Shown here: piece after piece, positions 16,819 to 26,908 of the stretch | How the letters are laid out: every line of letters starts with the position of its first letter | Position numbering within the stretch: the stretch's first letter is position 1 | DNA from: Corynebacterium breve | GTDB lineage: Bacteria > Actinomycetota > Actinomycetes > Mycobacteriales > Mycobacteriaceae | Direction: 5' to 3' | Length of the DNA stretch: 64,000 bases | NCBI RefSeq assembly: GCF_030252165.1 | Contig: NZ_CP126969.1 | Coordinates: forward strand, 124,001 to 188,000 | Position numbers and translations under genes: made by a program | Notes under the pieces: model-generated | Databases searched by the model: none | Seen by the model: only the letters and a program-made list of their open reading frames with translations | What the model was told of the DNA's origin: nothing

Positions 16819-17667
16819 ATGCAGTTTTCAGCTTCCCGTCGCAAGGTTGCAGGCGTCGTCGCAACTCTTCTCACCGCACTAACCGTGGTTGTTGCACCAT
16901 TTGCACCCCAGGCCAACGCACAGCAGGCTAACGCAGTTTTGTTCGGTGACTCCGTTTTGGCGGATCCGACCGTCCCAGGGTGGGCTGCGGGAAAGATGGG
17001 TCTGGATCCTCGTGGATCATCCAACGTGGCAACGTGGTGCCCAACCAGCCCCACCAGCTTTGGTAAGCAGGCTGCTGCCAAGCTGGGACTCCCTGCCTGG
17101 GACTACTCTTGCACCGGCACTATTTCGATCTCCCAGGGCCCAAAGGTTGGAACTCAGGTTGATCGCGCGCTGAACGATGGCGCCCTGACCCCAAGCACCC
17201 GTCGCGTTATCCTGACCACCGGATTCAACGATGCTTATAACACCGGCAACCGCACCCCGGATCAGGCGCGAGCTGCCTACGTTTCCGCGCTGACCCCGCA
17301 GATTGACCGAATTCGCCAGGCTGCGCCGAACGCGCGTATCCAGATCGTGGGCTACCCACAGATCACTGACGGATTTGGCAATGTCTGCCTGTTCCATGTC
17401 GGCCCGAACATGTTTGATCGCACCCCGGCTCCACAGGTTGCTGGCTGGGAAAACCTGGCGCAGTGGATGCAGGTGGACTTGGCCAACGCGACCGGCGTCG
17501 AATTCCTAGACATGAAGCCTTCCACCCGCTGGAACTCCATGTGTGCTCAGGATGACAAGCGCATGTGGGCTGGCCTCGTTGATTTCTATGGCGGCCCGGG
17601 CAACCTGCCGATCCACGTGAATCAGCGTGGACACGCGCACGTGTCTGAGGTTATTGCGCGCTCTTAA
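16819..17667 (+). CDS. Secreted SGNH/GDSL-type hydrolase
   Basis: A 282-residue precursor with a Sec signal peptide: basic MQFSASRRK, a hydrophobic core, and cleavage after ANA at about residue 34. The nucleophile motif is FGDS (Ser45). A later His lies in the C-terminal NQRGHAHVSE. The family hydrolyses esters of lipids or cell-envelope glycans. I chose ATG 16819, with AGAAAG 8 bases upstream, over a GTG at 16810. Cysteine pairs in the mature part (WCPTS, YSCTG, NVCLF, SMCAQ) suggest disulfides. Substrate unknown. Confidence 0.85.
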   Translation: MQFSASRRKVAGVVATLLTALTVVVAPFAPQANAQQANAVLFGDSVLADPTVPGWAAGKMGLDPRGSSNVATWCPTSPTSFGKQAAAKLGLPAWDYSCTGTISISQGPKVGTQVDRALNDGALTPSTRRVILTTGFNDAYNTGNRTPDQARAAYVSALTPQIDRIRQAAPNARIQIVGYPQITDGFGNVCLFHVGPNMFDRTPAPQVAGWENLAQWMQVDLANATGVEFLDMKPSTRWNSMCAQDDKRMWAGLVDFYGGPGNLPIHVNQRGHAHVSEVIARS

Positions 17668-17670
17668 GCT

Positions 17671-17682
17671 GCTTATCGACGA
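17671..17682 (+). repeat. Repeated 12-mer GCTTATCGACGA (intergenic)
   Basis: Exact copy 3 bases after the stop of the SGNH hydrolase gene and 2 bases before a terminator stem. It is not coding. Confidence 0.75.
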
Positions 17683-17684
17683 AT

Positions 17685-17719
17685 ATCCCGCCGCGAGGAC
17701 AGACCTGCGGCGGGATTTT
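17685..17719 (+). terminator. Intrinsic terminator after the SGNH hydrolase gene
   Basis: ATCCCGCCGC (17685-17694) pairs with GCGGCGGGAT (17707-17716) and is followed by TTT. Confidence 0.82.
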
Positions 17720-17897
17720 CGCACTTCGGGGGGTGGCGGGGTGACATTCCCTAAATGGTCGGACTTTTCTCGCAATCGCGTCCAAGATTCGTTAGGATTG
17801 TCTCAATACCTTAATTTTTGTGACCCGCCGCGCGATTTTCAGCCAAATTGATGTGGGACACAGTTATTCTCTATTTCCCTTTCTTAAGGAATGCCCC

Positions 17898-19907
17898 ATG
17901 ACAAACCAACCCGCCCTGGGCTCCCGCCTGAACCGTTTTGTGGAAGCCGACGGCCTGAAGTTCCGCGATCTCGACGGCGACGGACAGCTTGCCCCCTATG
18001 AAGATTGGCGTTTGCCTGCCGACGAGCGTGCCGACGACCTCGTCACCCGCATGAAGCCCGAAGAAAAAATCGGCATGATGGTCATCGGTTCCCATTATCC
18101 GGGATATTCCGAGTTCATTCCACACGCAGACCCTAACAACCTGCTGAACCCTGAAGACGTGTGGCGAGACCACAACCCGATTACCTCCCAGGAATACCCA
18201 GAGCCAATTCTGGTGACCTCGTCTACCGACAACGCGATCAACGTGCGGCACCAGCGCTACCTCATCGTGCGCGACAATCTCGAGCCACGCGATCTCGCAG
18301 TGTGGACTAATGCGGTCCAAGAAGTAGCGGAGAAGTCTCGCTTAGGTATCCCGGTCGTGTTCGCGTCCAACCCGCGCAACCACTTTGCGCTGGTTGCCGA
18401 GTTTGGTGTGTCCGAGTCCACGGGCGTGTTCTCCGAGTGGCCGGGCGAGCTGGGCCTTGCGGCACTTGACGATGCCCAACTGATCGAGACCTACGGCAAG
18501 GAGATCGCCAAGGAGTGGCGCGCAGGCGGTATCCACAAGATCTACGGTTATATGGCCGACGTTGCCTCCGAGCCACGCTGGTCCCGCTTCAACGGCACCT
18601 TCGGCGAGGATGTTGATCTAGTCACCCGTTACATGGCGGCGCTGACCCGCGGCATGCAGGGGTCGTCGCTAAGCGAGGCTTCTGTGGCAACCACCGTCAA
18701 GCACTTCCCAGGTGGTGGCGTGCGTCTGGACGGCCATGATCCGCACTTCGAGTGGGGCCAGACTAACGAGTACCCAACCGAGGGCGCGCTGTACAAGTAC
18801 CATCTGCCACCGTTCCAAGCTGCGGTGGACGAGGGTTGTGCCTCAATCATGCCGTACTACGCAAAGCCGGTAAACAGCTCAGCTGAGCAGCTTCCGGAAG
18901 AACTGTGGGAAGGACCAACCACGCAGTTCGAGGAGGTCGCGTTTGCATACAACAACACCTTCATCGAGAAAATGCTGCGCCAAAACATGGGCTTCGACGG
19001 CTATATCAACTCCGATTCCGGCATTATCGACGCCATGATGTGGGGCGTTGAAGATCTGACCAAGCCAGAGCGTTTTGCCAAGGCGGTTGAAGTTGGCACT
19101 GACATCGTTTCTGACATGTCTGATCCCACTGAGCTGCAAAAGGCGTTCGATGAGGGAATCCTAGAAGAGAAATTCCTCGACCGCGCCGTCAAGCGACTGC
19201 TCATCGAGATGTTCCAACTGGGCCTTTTCGATAACCCATACGTCGACGAGGATATCGCCGAGCAGATCATCGGCAACGACACCGTCAACGCGCTCGCGCA
19301 GACCGCACAGCGCCAGTCTGTCACGCTGCTACGCAATGCGGACCTGCTCCCACTTGATCTGGAAGCTGCAAAGAAGGTGTATGTCTACACCACAGGCCGT
19401 ACCAAGATCGACGAGGTGGATCGCAAATTTAAGGCTGCATTCGCGGACACCACCCCGAACTACCAGCTGGTTGAATCGCCGGAAGAAGCCGACTTTGCGG
19501 TCGTGTGGGCGCGTCCCGACATCGCGCTGTTTGAGGACGATCGTCCAGGCGTCTCGTTGTCCATCGAGCCTCGCAACAACGGCGTGGACGTCGATCGCGT
19601 GATTGAGATCGAGAAGACGGTTCCGACGATTTTGGTAGTCAACTTCACCAACCCTTGGTTGCTCACCGAGCTGGAACCTGAGGCTGCCGCTGTCGTCGGC
19701 ACGTACGAGATCAGCCCTGCCAACCTGCTGAAGTCGCTCGCTGGCGAGGATGGTGGGCCGAAGGGCAAGCTGCCAATGTCGGTGCCTGCTTCTGCCGAGA
19801 CCGTCGCTGAAAGCCCTCGTGATGTGCCGGGCAAGTACCTAGAAAACTACGCCTACGTAGATCGCGAAGGTGTTGCCTACGAGGCAGGCTTTGGCCTGAG
19901 CTTCTAA
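17898..19907 (+). CDS. Glycoside hydrolase family 3 protein (beta-glucosidase-like)
   Basis: A 669-residue cytoplasmic-type GH3 enzyme. It shows KHFPGGGVRLDGHDPHF, the GH3 substrate-binding His/Lys region, and GFDGYINSDSGIIDAMMWG, whose Asp in SDS is the expected nucleophile. The C-terminal alpha/beta sandwich includes the LLRNADLLPLD element. No signal peptide is present. The start at ATG 17898 has AAGGA 7 bases upstream. The open frame from 17820 has no support. The substrate (glucoside, xyloside or N-acetylglucosaminide) is open, and the NagZ-type KH(F/I)PG(H)G motif has Gly-Gly here. Confidence 0.85.
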   Translation: MTNQPALGSRLNRFVEADGLKFRDLDGDGQLAPYEDWRLPADERADDLVTRMKPEEKIGMMVIGSHYPGYSEFIPHADPNNLLNPEDVWRDHNPITSQEYPEPILVTSSTDNAINVRHQRYLIVRDNLEPRDLAVWTNAVQEVAEKSRLGIPVVFASNPRNHFALVAEFGVSESTGVFSEWPGELGLAALDDAQLIETYGKEIAKEWRAGGIHKIYGYMADVASEPRWSRFNGTFGEDVDLVTRYMAALTRGMQGSSLSEASVATTVKHFPGGGVRLDGHDPHFEWGQTNEYPTEGALYKYHLPPFQAAVDEGCASIMPYYAKPVNSSAEQLPEELWEGPTTQFEEVAFAYNNTFIEKMLRQNMGFDGYINSDSGIIDAMMWGVEDLTKPERFAKAVEVGTDIVSDMSDPTELQKAFDEGILEEKFLDRAVKRLLIEMFQLGLFDNPYVDEDIAEQIIGNDTVNALAQTAQRQSVTLLRNADLLPLDLEAAKKVYVYTTGRTKIDEVDRKFKAAFADTTPNYQLVESPEEADFAVVWARPDIALFEDDRPGVSLSIEPRNNGVDVDRVIEIEKTVPTILVVNFTNPWLLTELEPEAAAVVGTYEISPANLLKSLAGEDGGPKGKLPMSVPASAETVAESPRDVPGKYLENYAYVDREGVAYEAGFGLSF

Positions 19908-19910
19908 GTC

Positions 19911-19922
19911 GCTTATCGACGA
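19911..19922 (+). repeat. Repeated 12-mer GCTTATCGACGA (intergenic)
   Basis: Exact copy 3 bases after the GH3 stop codon, abutting the following hairpin stem. Confidence 0.75.
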
Positions 19923-19966
19923 AAGCCCTCCCCGCGTTAGTTCGTACCTGGCTGCGGGGAGGGCTT
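19923..19966 (+). terminator. Terminator-like hairpin after the GH3 gene
   Basis: AAGCCCTCCCCGC (19923-19935) pairs with GCGGGGAGGGCTT (19954-19966). No long T run follows, so it is called with less certainty. Confidence 0.6.
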
Positions 19967-20032
19967 CAGCCTGCAATTGTTGGGCACTGTTTCCGATAAG
20001 AAGCGCTTGCTGGAAATGGATAGGGTGGGGGC

Positions 20033-21133
20033 ATGAGCCAAAAAGTACAAGGTGTAATCGCCCGCGAAAAGGGCGCAGAAGTAGAAGTAACCACCATCGT
20101 TATTCCAGAGCCAGGCCCCCACGACGTGGTAGTCAAGGTCCAAGCCACCGGTGTTTGCCACACCGACTTGGCCTACCGCGACGGCGACATCGAGGACGCA
20201 TTCCCATTCCTCCTGGGTCACGAGACCGCCGGCGTTGTTGAAGAGGTGGGCGAAGCCGTAACCCACGTCGCCGTTGGCGATTTCGTCGTGCTGAATTGGC
20301 GCGCCGTGTGTGGCGAGTGTCGCGCTTGCCGCAAGGGTGATACCAAGAACTGTTTTAACACCCACAATGCCTCGAAGAAGATGACGCTCGAAGACGGAAC
20401 CGAACTCAAGCCGGCGCTGGGCATCGGGTCCTTCGCGGAAAAGACCCTCGTCCACGAAGGTCAGTGCACCAAAGTTAACCCTGAAGAAGATCCAGCCGCT
20501 GCTGGTTTGCTCGGCTGCGGAATCATGGCCGGCGTGGGTGCTGCGGTGAACACCGGCGACATTCAACCTGGCGAATCCGTTGCGGTCTTCGGCCTCGGCG
20601 GGGTGGGCCTTGCCGCGGTGGCAGGCGCTGCTCTTGCTGGCGCAACGAAGATTATCGCCGTCGACTTGGATGAGCGCAAGACCAAAGCCGCTGAGGAGAC
20701 CTTCGGTGCGACTCATTCCATCACCTCGAAGGGAATGAGCGTTGACCAGGTGATCGAAGAAGTTCGCCAGCTTACCGACGGCTTTGGCGCCGACGTTACC
20801 ATCGATGCTGTCGGAATCATTCCGACCTGGCAGCAGGCTTTCTACTCTCGCGACCACGCTGGGCGCATGGTCATGGTGGGCGTGCCGAATATGACCGACA
20901 AGATCGATATCCCAGCGATCGACATGTACTCCCGTGGCGGTTCCGTCAAGCCAGCGTGGTACGGCGACTGCCTGCCTGAGCGCGACTTCCCGATGTATGT
21001 GGACCTGCACTTGCAGAATCGTTTCCCTCTGGGAGACTTTGTTTCAGAACGCATTTCAATCAATGATGTCGAAGCCTCTTTTGAATCCATGAAGAAGGGC
21101 GACGTCCTCCGATCAGTGGTGGTGTTTGACTAA
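20033..21133 (+). CDS. mscR: S-(hydroxymethyl)mycothiol dehydrogenase (zinc alcohol dehydrogenase family)
   Basis: This 366-residue MDR-family enzyme has the catalytic zinc ligands in [12 protein letters not shown] and [12 protein letters not shown], the structural zinc cluster [15 protein letters not shown], and the NAD-binding [13 protein letters not shown]. It oxidises the formaldehyde-mycothiol adduct to S-formylmycothiol with NAD. High similarity to the actinobacterial MscR/AdhE group is judged from these motifs. Its stop overlaps the start of a metallo-beta-lactamase-fold gene, which fits a two-step formaldehyde detoxification unit. Confidence 0.88.
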   Translation: MSQKVQGVIAREKGAEVEVTTIVIPEPGPHDVVVKVQATGVCHTDLAYRDGDIEDAFPFLLGHETAGVVEEVGEAVTHVAVGDFVVLNWRAVCGECRACRKGDTKNCFNTHNASKKMTLEDGTELKPALGIGSFAEKTLVHEGQCTKVNPEEDPAAAGLLGCGIMAGVGAAVNTGDIQPGESVAVFGLGGVGLAAVAGAALAGATKIIAVDLDERKTKAAEETFGATHSITSKGMSVDQVIEEVRQLTDGFGADVTIDAVGIIPTWQQAFYSRDHAGRMVMVGVPNMTDKIDIPAIDMYSRGGSVKPAWYGDCLPERDFPMYVDLHLQNRFPLGDFVSERISINDVEASFESMKKGDVLRSVVVFD

Positions 21134-21759
21134 TGGCTTTTTCCATCGACAACGTAGTTACTTCCGGCAAGTTCCGCCTCGACGGCGGCGAATGGGACGT
21201 TGACAACAACGTCTGGATCATCGGCGACGATTCCGAGGTATTCATCATCGACGCAGCCCACGATGCCGATGCGATTGCTGCAGCGGTAGGGGACCGAAAG
21301 GTCAAGGGCATCATCGCAACGCATGGTCACAACGACCACATCGATGCGGCACCTCGCCTGACCGAACTAGTCGACGCGCCGATCTACCTCCACCCGGCCG
21401 ATTCCATGCTCTGGGAAGAGACCAACCCCGATCTGCGCTACCGTGACCTTGCAGACGGGCAGTCCTTCGAGATTGCCGGAACCGACATCCAGGTGCTCTC
21501 CACCCCAGGCCACTCGCCGGGTTCCGTGGTGCTTTATGTTCCAGAGGCAGGCGAGCTCTTCTCTGGCGATACCCTGTTTCAGGGCGGTCCAGGTGCTACG
21601 GGCCGTTCCTACTCCAGTTTCGACACCATCATCGCTTCGCTGCAGAAGTCCGTTCTGGACCTGCCGTCCGAGACGGTGGTGCGCACCGGCCACGGCGATC
21701 ACACCACAGTGGGCGACGAGGCTCCTCACCTTGAAGAATGGATCAAGCGGGGCTACTAA
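21133..21759 (+). CDS. Metallo-beta-lactamase-fold hydrolase partner of MscR
   Basis: This 208-residue MBL-fold protein has the metal motif ATHGHNDHID, a later His in STPGHSPGSVV, Asp in LFSGDTLFQGG and His in RTGHGDHTTVG, matching glyoxalase II-like enzymes. The ATG overlaps the mscR stop (TAATG). From context it may hydrolyse S-formylmycothiol to formate and mycothiol, the step after MscR. This is inference. The fold alone fits other thioesters. Confidence 0.85.
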   Translation: MAFSIDNVVTSGKFRLDGGEWDVDNNVWIIGDDSEVFIIDAAHDADAIAAAVGDRKVKGIIATHGHNDHIDAAPRLTELVDAPIYLHPADSMLWEETNPDLRYRDLADGQSFEIAGTDIQVLSTPGHSPGSVVLYVPEAGELFSGDTLFQGGPGATGRSYSSFDTIIASLQKSVLDLPSETVVRTGHGDHTTVGDEAPHLEEWIKRGY

Positions 21760-21760
21760 C

Positions 21761-21772
21761 GCTTAACGACGA
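21761..21772 (+). repeat. Variant of the repeated 12-mer (GCTTAACGACGA), intergenic
   Basis: One mismatch to the main word. It starts two bases after the stop of the MBL-fold gene and sits directly before a terminator. Confidence 0.6.
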
Positions 21773-21775
21773 CCA

Positions 21776-21819
21776 GCCGCCGCATCCAAGCCATCGTGCC
21801 TGGATGCGGTGGCCTTTTT
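21776..21819 (+). terminator. Intrinsic terminator after the mscR unit
   Basis: GCCGCCGCATCCA (21776-21788) pairs with TGGATGCGGTGGC (21801-21813, one wobble) and is followed by five T. Confidence 0.88.
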
Positions 21820-21831
21820 CGTCGCCAAGCA

Positions 21832-21847
21832 ATGCCTAGGGGGGTAT
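21832..21847. promoter_or_regulatory. CsoR/CstR-type operator, upstream degenerate site
   Basis: ATGCCTAGGGGGGTAT keeps one complete half (GGGGTAT) of the palindrome found perfectly at 21890-21905. It ends 4 bases before the -35 hexamer. Confidence 0.45.
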
Positions 21848-21851
21848 CGTG

Positions 21852-21880
21852 TTGCGGCTTAAGTGGCAGCTGGCTAGTAT
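21852..21880 (+). promoter_or_regulatory. Promoter of the TsoY-like gene
   Basis: A -35 TTGCGG (21852-21857) and a -10 TAGTAT (21875-21880) are separated by 17 bases. This lies between two G/C-run palindromes and 50 bases before the start codon. Confidence 0.6.
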
Positions 21881-21889
21881 CTTCGTTGG

Positions 21890-21905
21890 ATACCCCAGGG
21901 GGTAT
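21890..21905. promoter_or_regulatory. CsoR/CstR-type operator (ATACCCC-N2-GGGGTAT)
   Basis: ATACCCCAGGGGGTAT is a 7-2-7 perfect inverted repeat. Operators of this form are bound by the CsoR/CstR repressor family (copper or persulfide sensors). It lies across the predicted transcription start of the TsoY-like gene, where a repressor would block initiation. Confidence 0.65.
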
Positions 21906-21929
21906 AACGAGATTGAGAAAGGTACACCA

Positions 21930-23180
21930 ATGATCAAGAACCTCGGTGAGAAATACTCACCACTGTATTTCCTTGCAGCGCTGGGATTCGGCGGCCTTGC
22001 CGTATTCTTCTTCATGGCGTTTATGCACATCACGCCACACCCCGGCACTGCGATGCCCACCTTTGAAACCATCATGGATGCCTATGCGGAAGGCGACGGC
22101 TTCATGCGCAGCGTCATCGTCGCCGGCTATATCGGGATGACGATCTTTCTGGTCATCCACTTCACACTGTTGGCGTGGAACCTTCGCGAATTCTTCGCCT
22201 TCAAGCGCACCGCCGCATATGACGACCTGAAGCAGTCCAACGCCGAGGTCACTCTCATGGCGATCCCACTGACCCTAGGCATGTCCATCAACGGCATCTT
22301 CGTTGCGGCGATGGCGTTTATCCCGAACCTGACCTCCATTCTGCAGGCACTCATGCCATTTGCACTGCTGGCCTATGGTGCCGTCGGCGTGCTCGCTCTA
22401 GTCATTATGGGCAACTACCTGCGCCGCCTCATCACCACCGGCACGTTCAGCTTCGAGGGTAACGCGGGCCTCAATCAGATCATCGCCGTATTCGGCTTCG
22501 CCATGGTCGGAGTCGGATTCGCAGCACCTGCTGCGATGGGCACCAACACCTGGGTAGTCCTCATCGCAGTCTGGGGCTCCATGTTCTTCGCGATGATCGC
22601 CGTCCTGCTTTTCATCGTCTTCTTGGTCTCCGGCGTCATGAGTATTAAGCGCTACGGACTGGCAGTGGGCAACTCCGCGACCATGTGGTTGGCAATCCCA
22701 ACCATGACACTCTGGGCGATTACCGTTCTGCGCGACCGCCATGGCTTGCAAACCCTTGTTAATGCTGGTCCCGGCGGTCCGCAAGAACACCCGTCCTCGT
22801 CGGTGGGCCTGATGTTCTTCCTCTCGATCATCATCGTCTTGCAAGCAGCGTTCTTTGGACTGGGGCACATCGTAATGAAGTCCAATGGCTTCTACCGCGA
22901 CTACGTCCTAGGCCGAGAGATCACTTCGCCAGCGGCGTTCACCCTGGTCTGCCCGGGTGTTGGTATCAGCGTCTTGCTGATGTTCTTCATCAACGTTGGC
23001 TTGGTGCAAAACGGTCTGTTGGAGAAGTTCTCCGCCGGTTACTACGTTGCACTCGCAATCCCAGCGATCACCGCAACCGCAACCATCTGGCTCGGTTTCA
23101 CCCTCTTCCGCAACCAGCTGTCCAAGGCATCCAAGTTCGCCCGCGAAATGCAGCAAGCTCCTGAGGTGGTCAACGCCTAA
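21930..23180 (+). CDS. Polytopic membrane protein, TsoY family-like
   Basis: A 416-residue protein with about ten membrane helices and a basic C-terminal tail. Cys341 in FTLVCPGVGISVLLMFFINVGLV lies within a helix. I recall a Cys or Sec at this type of site in the TsoY family of (seleno)proteins linked to thiosulfate or sulfur handling, but I cannot confirm membership. The start at ATG 21930 has GAGAAAGG upstream. Two CsoR/CstR-type palindromes around the promoter fit regulation by reactive sulfur or copper, which supports the sulfur link. Confidence 0.65.
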   Translation: MIKNLGEKYSPLYFLAALGFGGLAVFFFMAFMHITPHPGTAMPTFETIMDAYAEGDGFMRSVIVAGYIGMTIFLVIHFTLLAWNLREFFAFKRTAAYDDLKQSNAEVTLMAIPLTLGMSINGIFVAAMAFIPNLTSILQALMPFALLAYGAVGVLALVIMGNYLRRLITTGTFSFEGNAGLNQIIAVFGFAMVGVGFAAPAAMGTNTWVVLIAVWGSMFFAMIAVLLFIVFLVSGVMSIKRYGLAVGNSATMWLAIPTMTLWAITVLRDRHGLQTLVNAGPGGPQEHPSSSVGLMFFLSIIIVLQAAFFGLGHIVMKSNGFYRDYVLGREITSPAAFTLVCPGVGISVLLMFFINVGLVQNGLLEKFSAGYYVALAIPAITATATIWLGFTLFRNQLSKASKFAREMQQAPEVVNA

Positions 23181-23187
23181 ACGGTAG

Positions 23188-24989
<1,802 letters not shown>

Positions 24990-25027
24990 CGGTTGTTCTC
25001 CCAGTACAGAAATGAATTCGGTACTGG

Positions 25028-25369
25028 TTAGCGTAGCTGGTCGCCCGGCTCCACGGCATTTTGGATCGCCATTGCGCGTGCGAGGCGGGCATAGCGTAGT
25101 TCCTGTTCTCGGAATCGAACCCAGGTGGACATCGTCGTGAAGAAAAACGCCACGACGAGGGCGTAGAGCATGAGATCGGTGCCACGGTCGACGCCGAGCC
25201 AGTTGGCTACGACGGTGAGATCGTCGGGCCGCAGGATCGCCCAGATCGCTGCGATGGCCAAGAGGGCGAAACCGATTTTGACCCATGCCTTCGCGCGGGC
25301 CTTCTTGCGGTTGAAGAAGAAGTACGCCACCAGCAAGAGGGCAGCAATGAGAAGTACAGCCTGAATCAT
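25028..25369 (-). CDS. DUF2304 family membrane protein
   Basis: A 113-residue protein with three membrane helices, ending in a cytoplasmic tail RFREQELRYARLARAMAIQ, the DUF2304 pattern. Genes of this family lie beside GT2 genes and are thought to help polyprenyl-phosphate-linked glycosyl transfer. ATG at 25369 overlaps the stop of the GT2 gene (TAATG), with AAGGAG upstream, so the pair is coupled. Confidence 0.82.
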   Translation of the reverse strand: MIQAVLLIAALLLVAYFFFNRKKARAKAWVKIGFALLAIAAIWAILRPDDLTVVANWLGVDRGTDLMLYALVVAFFFTTMSTWVRFREQELRYARLARAMAIQNAVEPGDQLR

Positions 25370-26073
25370 TAGAGTCTCCTTGCCACGATGCCGTCGGCGA
25401 GAATGTTGACACCGTTGATCAGGGACTGGCCCTTGCTCATGGAGTATTCGGTGTAGAGGATATCGACTGGCTCCTCCGCAACACGCCACTTGTTGTTGTC
25501 GATCATGCCGACGATTTCGGACGCATGGGACATGCCATTCATGCGAATATTCATCTCGTCGGCGACCTTTTTGTTAAAGGCGCGCAGCCCGTTGTGCGCG
25601 TCCGTCAGGCCGAGACGACGAGTACGCGGCGACAAGAACACCACGGTCTTTAGCACGACGCGCTTGATCCACGGAACCTGATCATCTTCGGCCCGGGGGC
25701 GACCAAAACGCGTGCCGACGATAATGTCGAAAGGCTCCTCACGCAGGCGACCCACCATGCGGATGACGTCCTTTACCTGGTGTTGGCCGTCGGCATCGAA
25801 AGTAACAAAGTACTTTGCGCCGGGTTGCGAACGGGCGTATTCAACTCCGGTTTGGATCGCGGCGCCTTGGCCCAGATTCACAGGGTGATTGACCAAGTGC
25901 GCGCCAGCTGCGTGGATCTCGGCTGCCGAATTGTCCTTGGAACCGTCGTTGACCGCGACGATGTTGGGGAATGTTTCGCGGGCATGCTCGAGAACTTCCC
26001 GGATGACCTGTCCCTCATTGAAGCAGGGCACGATCAGCCAGGTATCGGAAAAGTCCTGTGCGAGAGCGTCCAT
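25369..26073 (-). CDS. Glycosyltransferase family 2 (polyprenyl-phosphate sugar transferase-like)
   Basis: A 234-residue soluble GT2 protein: LIVPCFNEGQVIREVL at the N-terminus, AVNDGSKDNS, and the DXD-type metal site TFDADGQHQVKDV, then TRFGRPR and AHNGLRAFNKK. This is the dolichyl-phosphate-mannose-synthase-like subgroup without C-terminal membrane helices. The coupled DUF2304 protein may supply the membrane part. It lies 10 bases downstream of another GT2 gene. Confidence 0.85.
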   Translation of the reverse strand: MDALAQDFSDTWLIVPCFNEGQVIREVLEHARETFPNIVAVNDGSKDNSAAEIHAAGAHLVNHPVNLGQGAAIQTGVEYARSQPGAKYFVTFDADGQHQVKDVIRMVGRLREEPFDIIVGTRFGRPRAEDDQVPWIKRVVLKTVVFLSPRTRRLGLTDAHNGLRAFNKKVADEMNIRMNGMSHASEIVGMIDNNKWRVAEEPVDILYTEYSMSKGQSLINGVNILADGIVARRL

Positions 26074-26083
26074 GAAAACTTTC

Positions 26084-26899
26084 TTACTTGTGAAATAGTG
26101 CTCCGTACACTCGCGTCAACACACCGGTAGGCAGGCTGCGGTACAAGGTACGAATGATCAGGTTCATCATAGCCCGTGGACGGGTGACGAGCCCGTATGA
26201 AACTAGATTTTCCTGCATCTGCTTCTCCGCGGCGAACATTTCTTTTCCGGTCCTTCGCTGGAATTGTTCCGGCGTTACGCGGAAAAACGTCAAAGGCTCC
26301 GGCAGATTCGCCAACAAATATCCGCCCGAAATTAGGCGCGCGTAGAGGTCGTAATCCTCCATGTGGTGCACGTCCCGGTAGCCACCCACATCCTTGATCG
26401 CTTGGGTGCGCATCATCACCGATGGGTTATTAATCGGCGAATTGATCTTCACATAGCTTCGCAAAGCATGCGGCGATTCGGGCAGCGCTCGAACGCGGTC
26501 GGCATCGCCCGGTGTCTCCTGGAATTCCACGACCGCGGTGCCCAACACAGCCACCTGCGGGTGCGCCTCGAAGTAAGCTAACTGCTTCGCAAAGCGTTCC
26601 GGGGCGGCCACATCATCGGAATCGAGGCGGGCGATGAAGTCCGAGTCGATCGTCGTTAAGCCTGCTTGCGAGGCAGGACCGGAACCTTGGTTGGCGGCCA
26701 AGACCACGCGCCGAGCCTCGGCATGCTTGTCGACGAACTGCTGCACCGCCTCCGCGACCGCCGGGGAGAGGGGACCGTCCTCGACGATGACAATGTGATC
26801 CGCCGGGCGAGTCTGGTGGAGCAGGGAATCGAGCGCCATGGTGAGCGCGTCGACGTCAGTGCCGTGATAGGTGGTGAGAAGGACAGAGAGGGTAGTCAT
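26084..26899 (-). CDS. Glycosyltransferase family 2
   Basis: This 271-residue GT-A protein has LSVLLTTYHGTDVDAL, IVEDGPLSPAV, the metal-binding FIARLDSDDVAAPERF and the acceptor region VGGYRDVHHMEDYDLYARL. It likely acts in envelope polysaccharide or rhamnosyl transfer. Galactofuranosyl or rhamnosyl specificity cannot be read. It starts with ATG after GGAGCACCCC, 9 bases after rmlA, in the same operon. A minus-strand GCTTAACGACGA variant of the repeated word lies at 26650-26661. Confidence 0.85.
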   Translation of the reverse strand: MTTLSVLLTTYHGTDVDALTMALDSLLHQTRPADHIVIVEDGPLSPAVAEAVQQFVDKHAEARRVVLAANQGSGPASQAGLTTIDSDFIARLDSDDVAAPERFAKQLAYFEAHPQVAVLGTAVVEFQETPGDADRVRALPESPHALRSYVKINSPINNPSVMMRTQAIKDVGGYRDVHHMEDYDLYARLISGGYLLANLPEPLTFFRVTPEQFQRRTGKEMFAAEKQMQENLVSYGLVTRPRAMMNLIIRTLYRSLPTGVLTRVYGALFHK

Positions 26900-26908
26900 G
26901 GGGTGCTC

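Noticed and set aside
19937-21010. 357-residue minus-strand frame over mscR
   Set aside because: Antisense to a clear MDR dehydrogenase.
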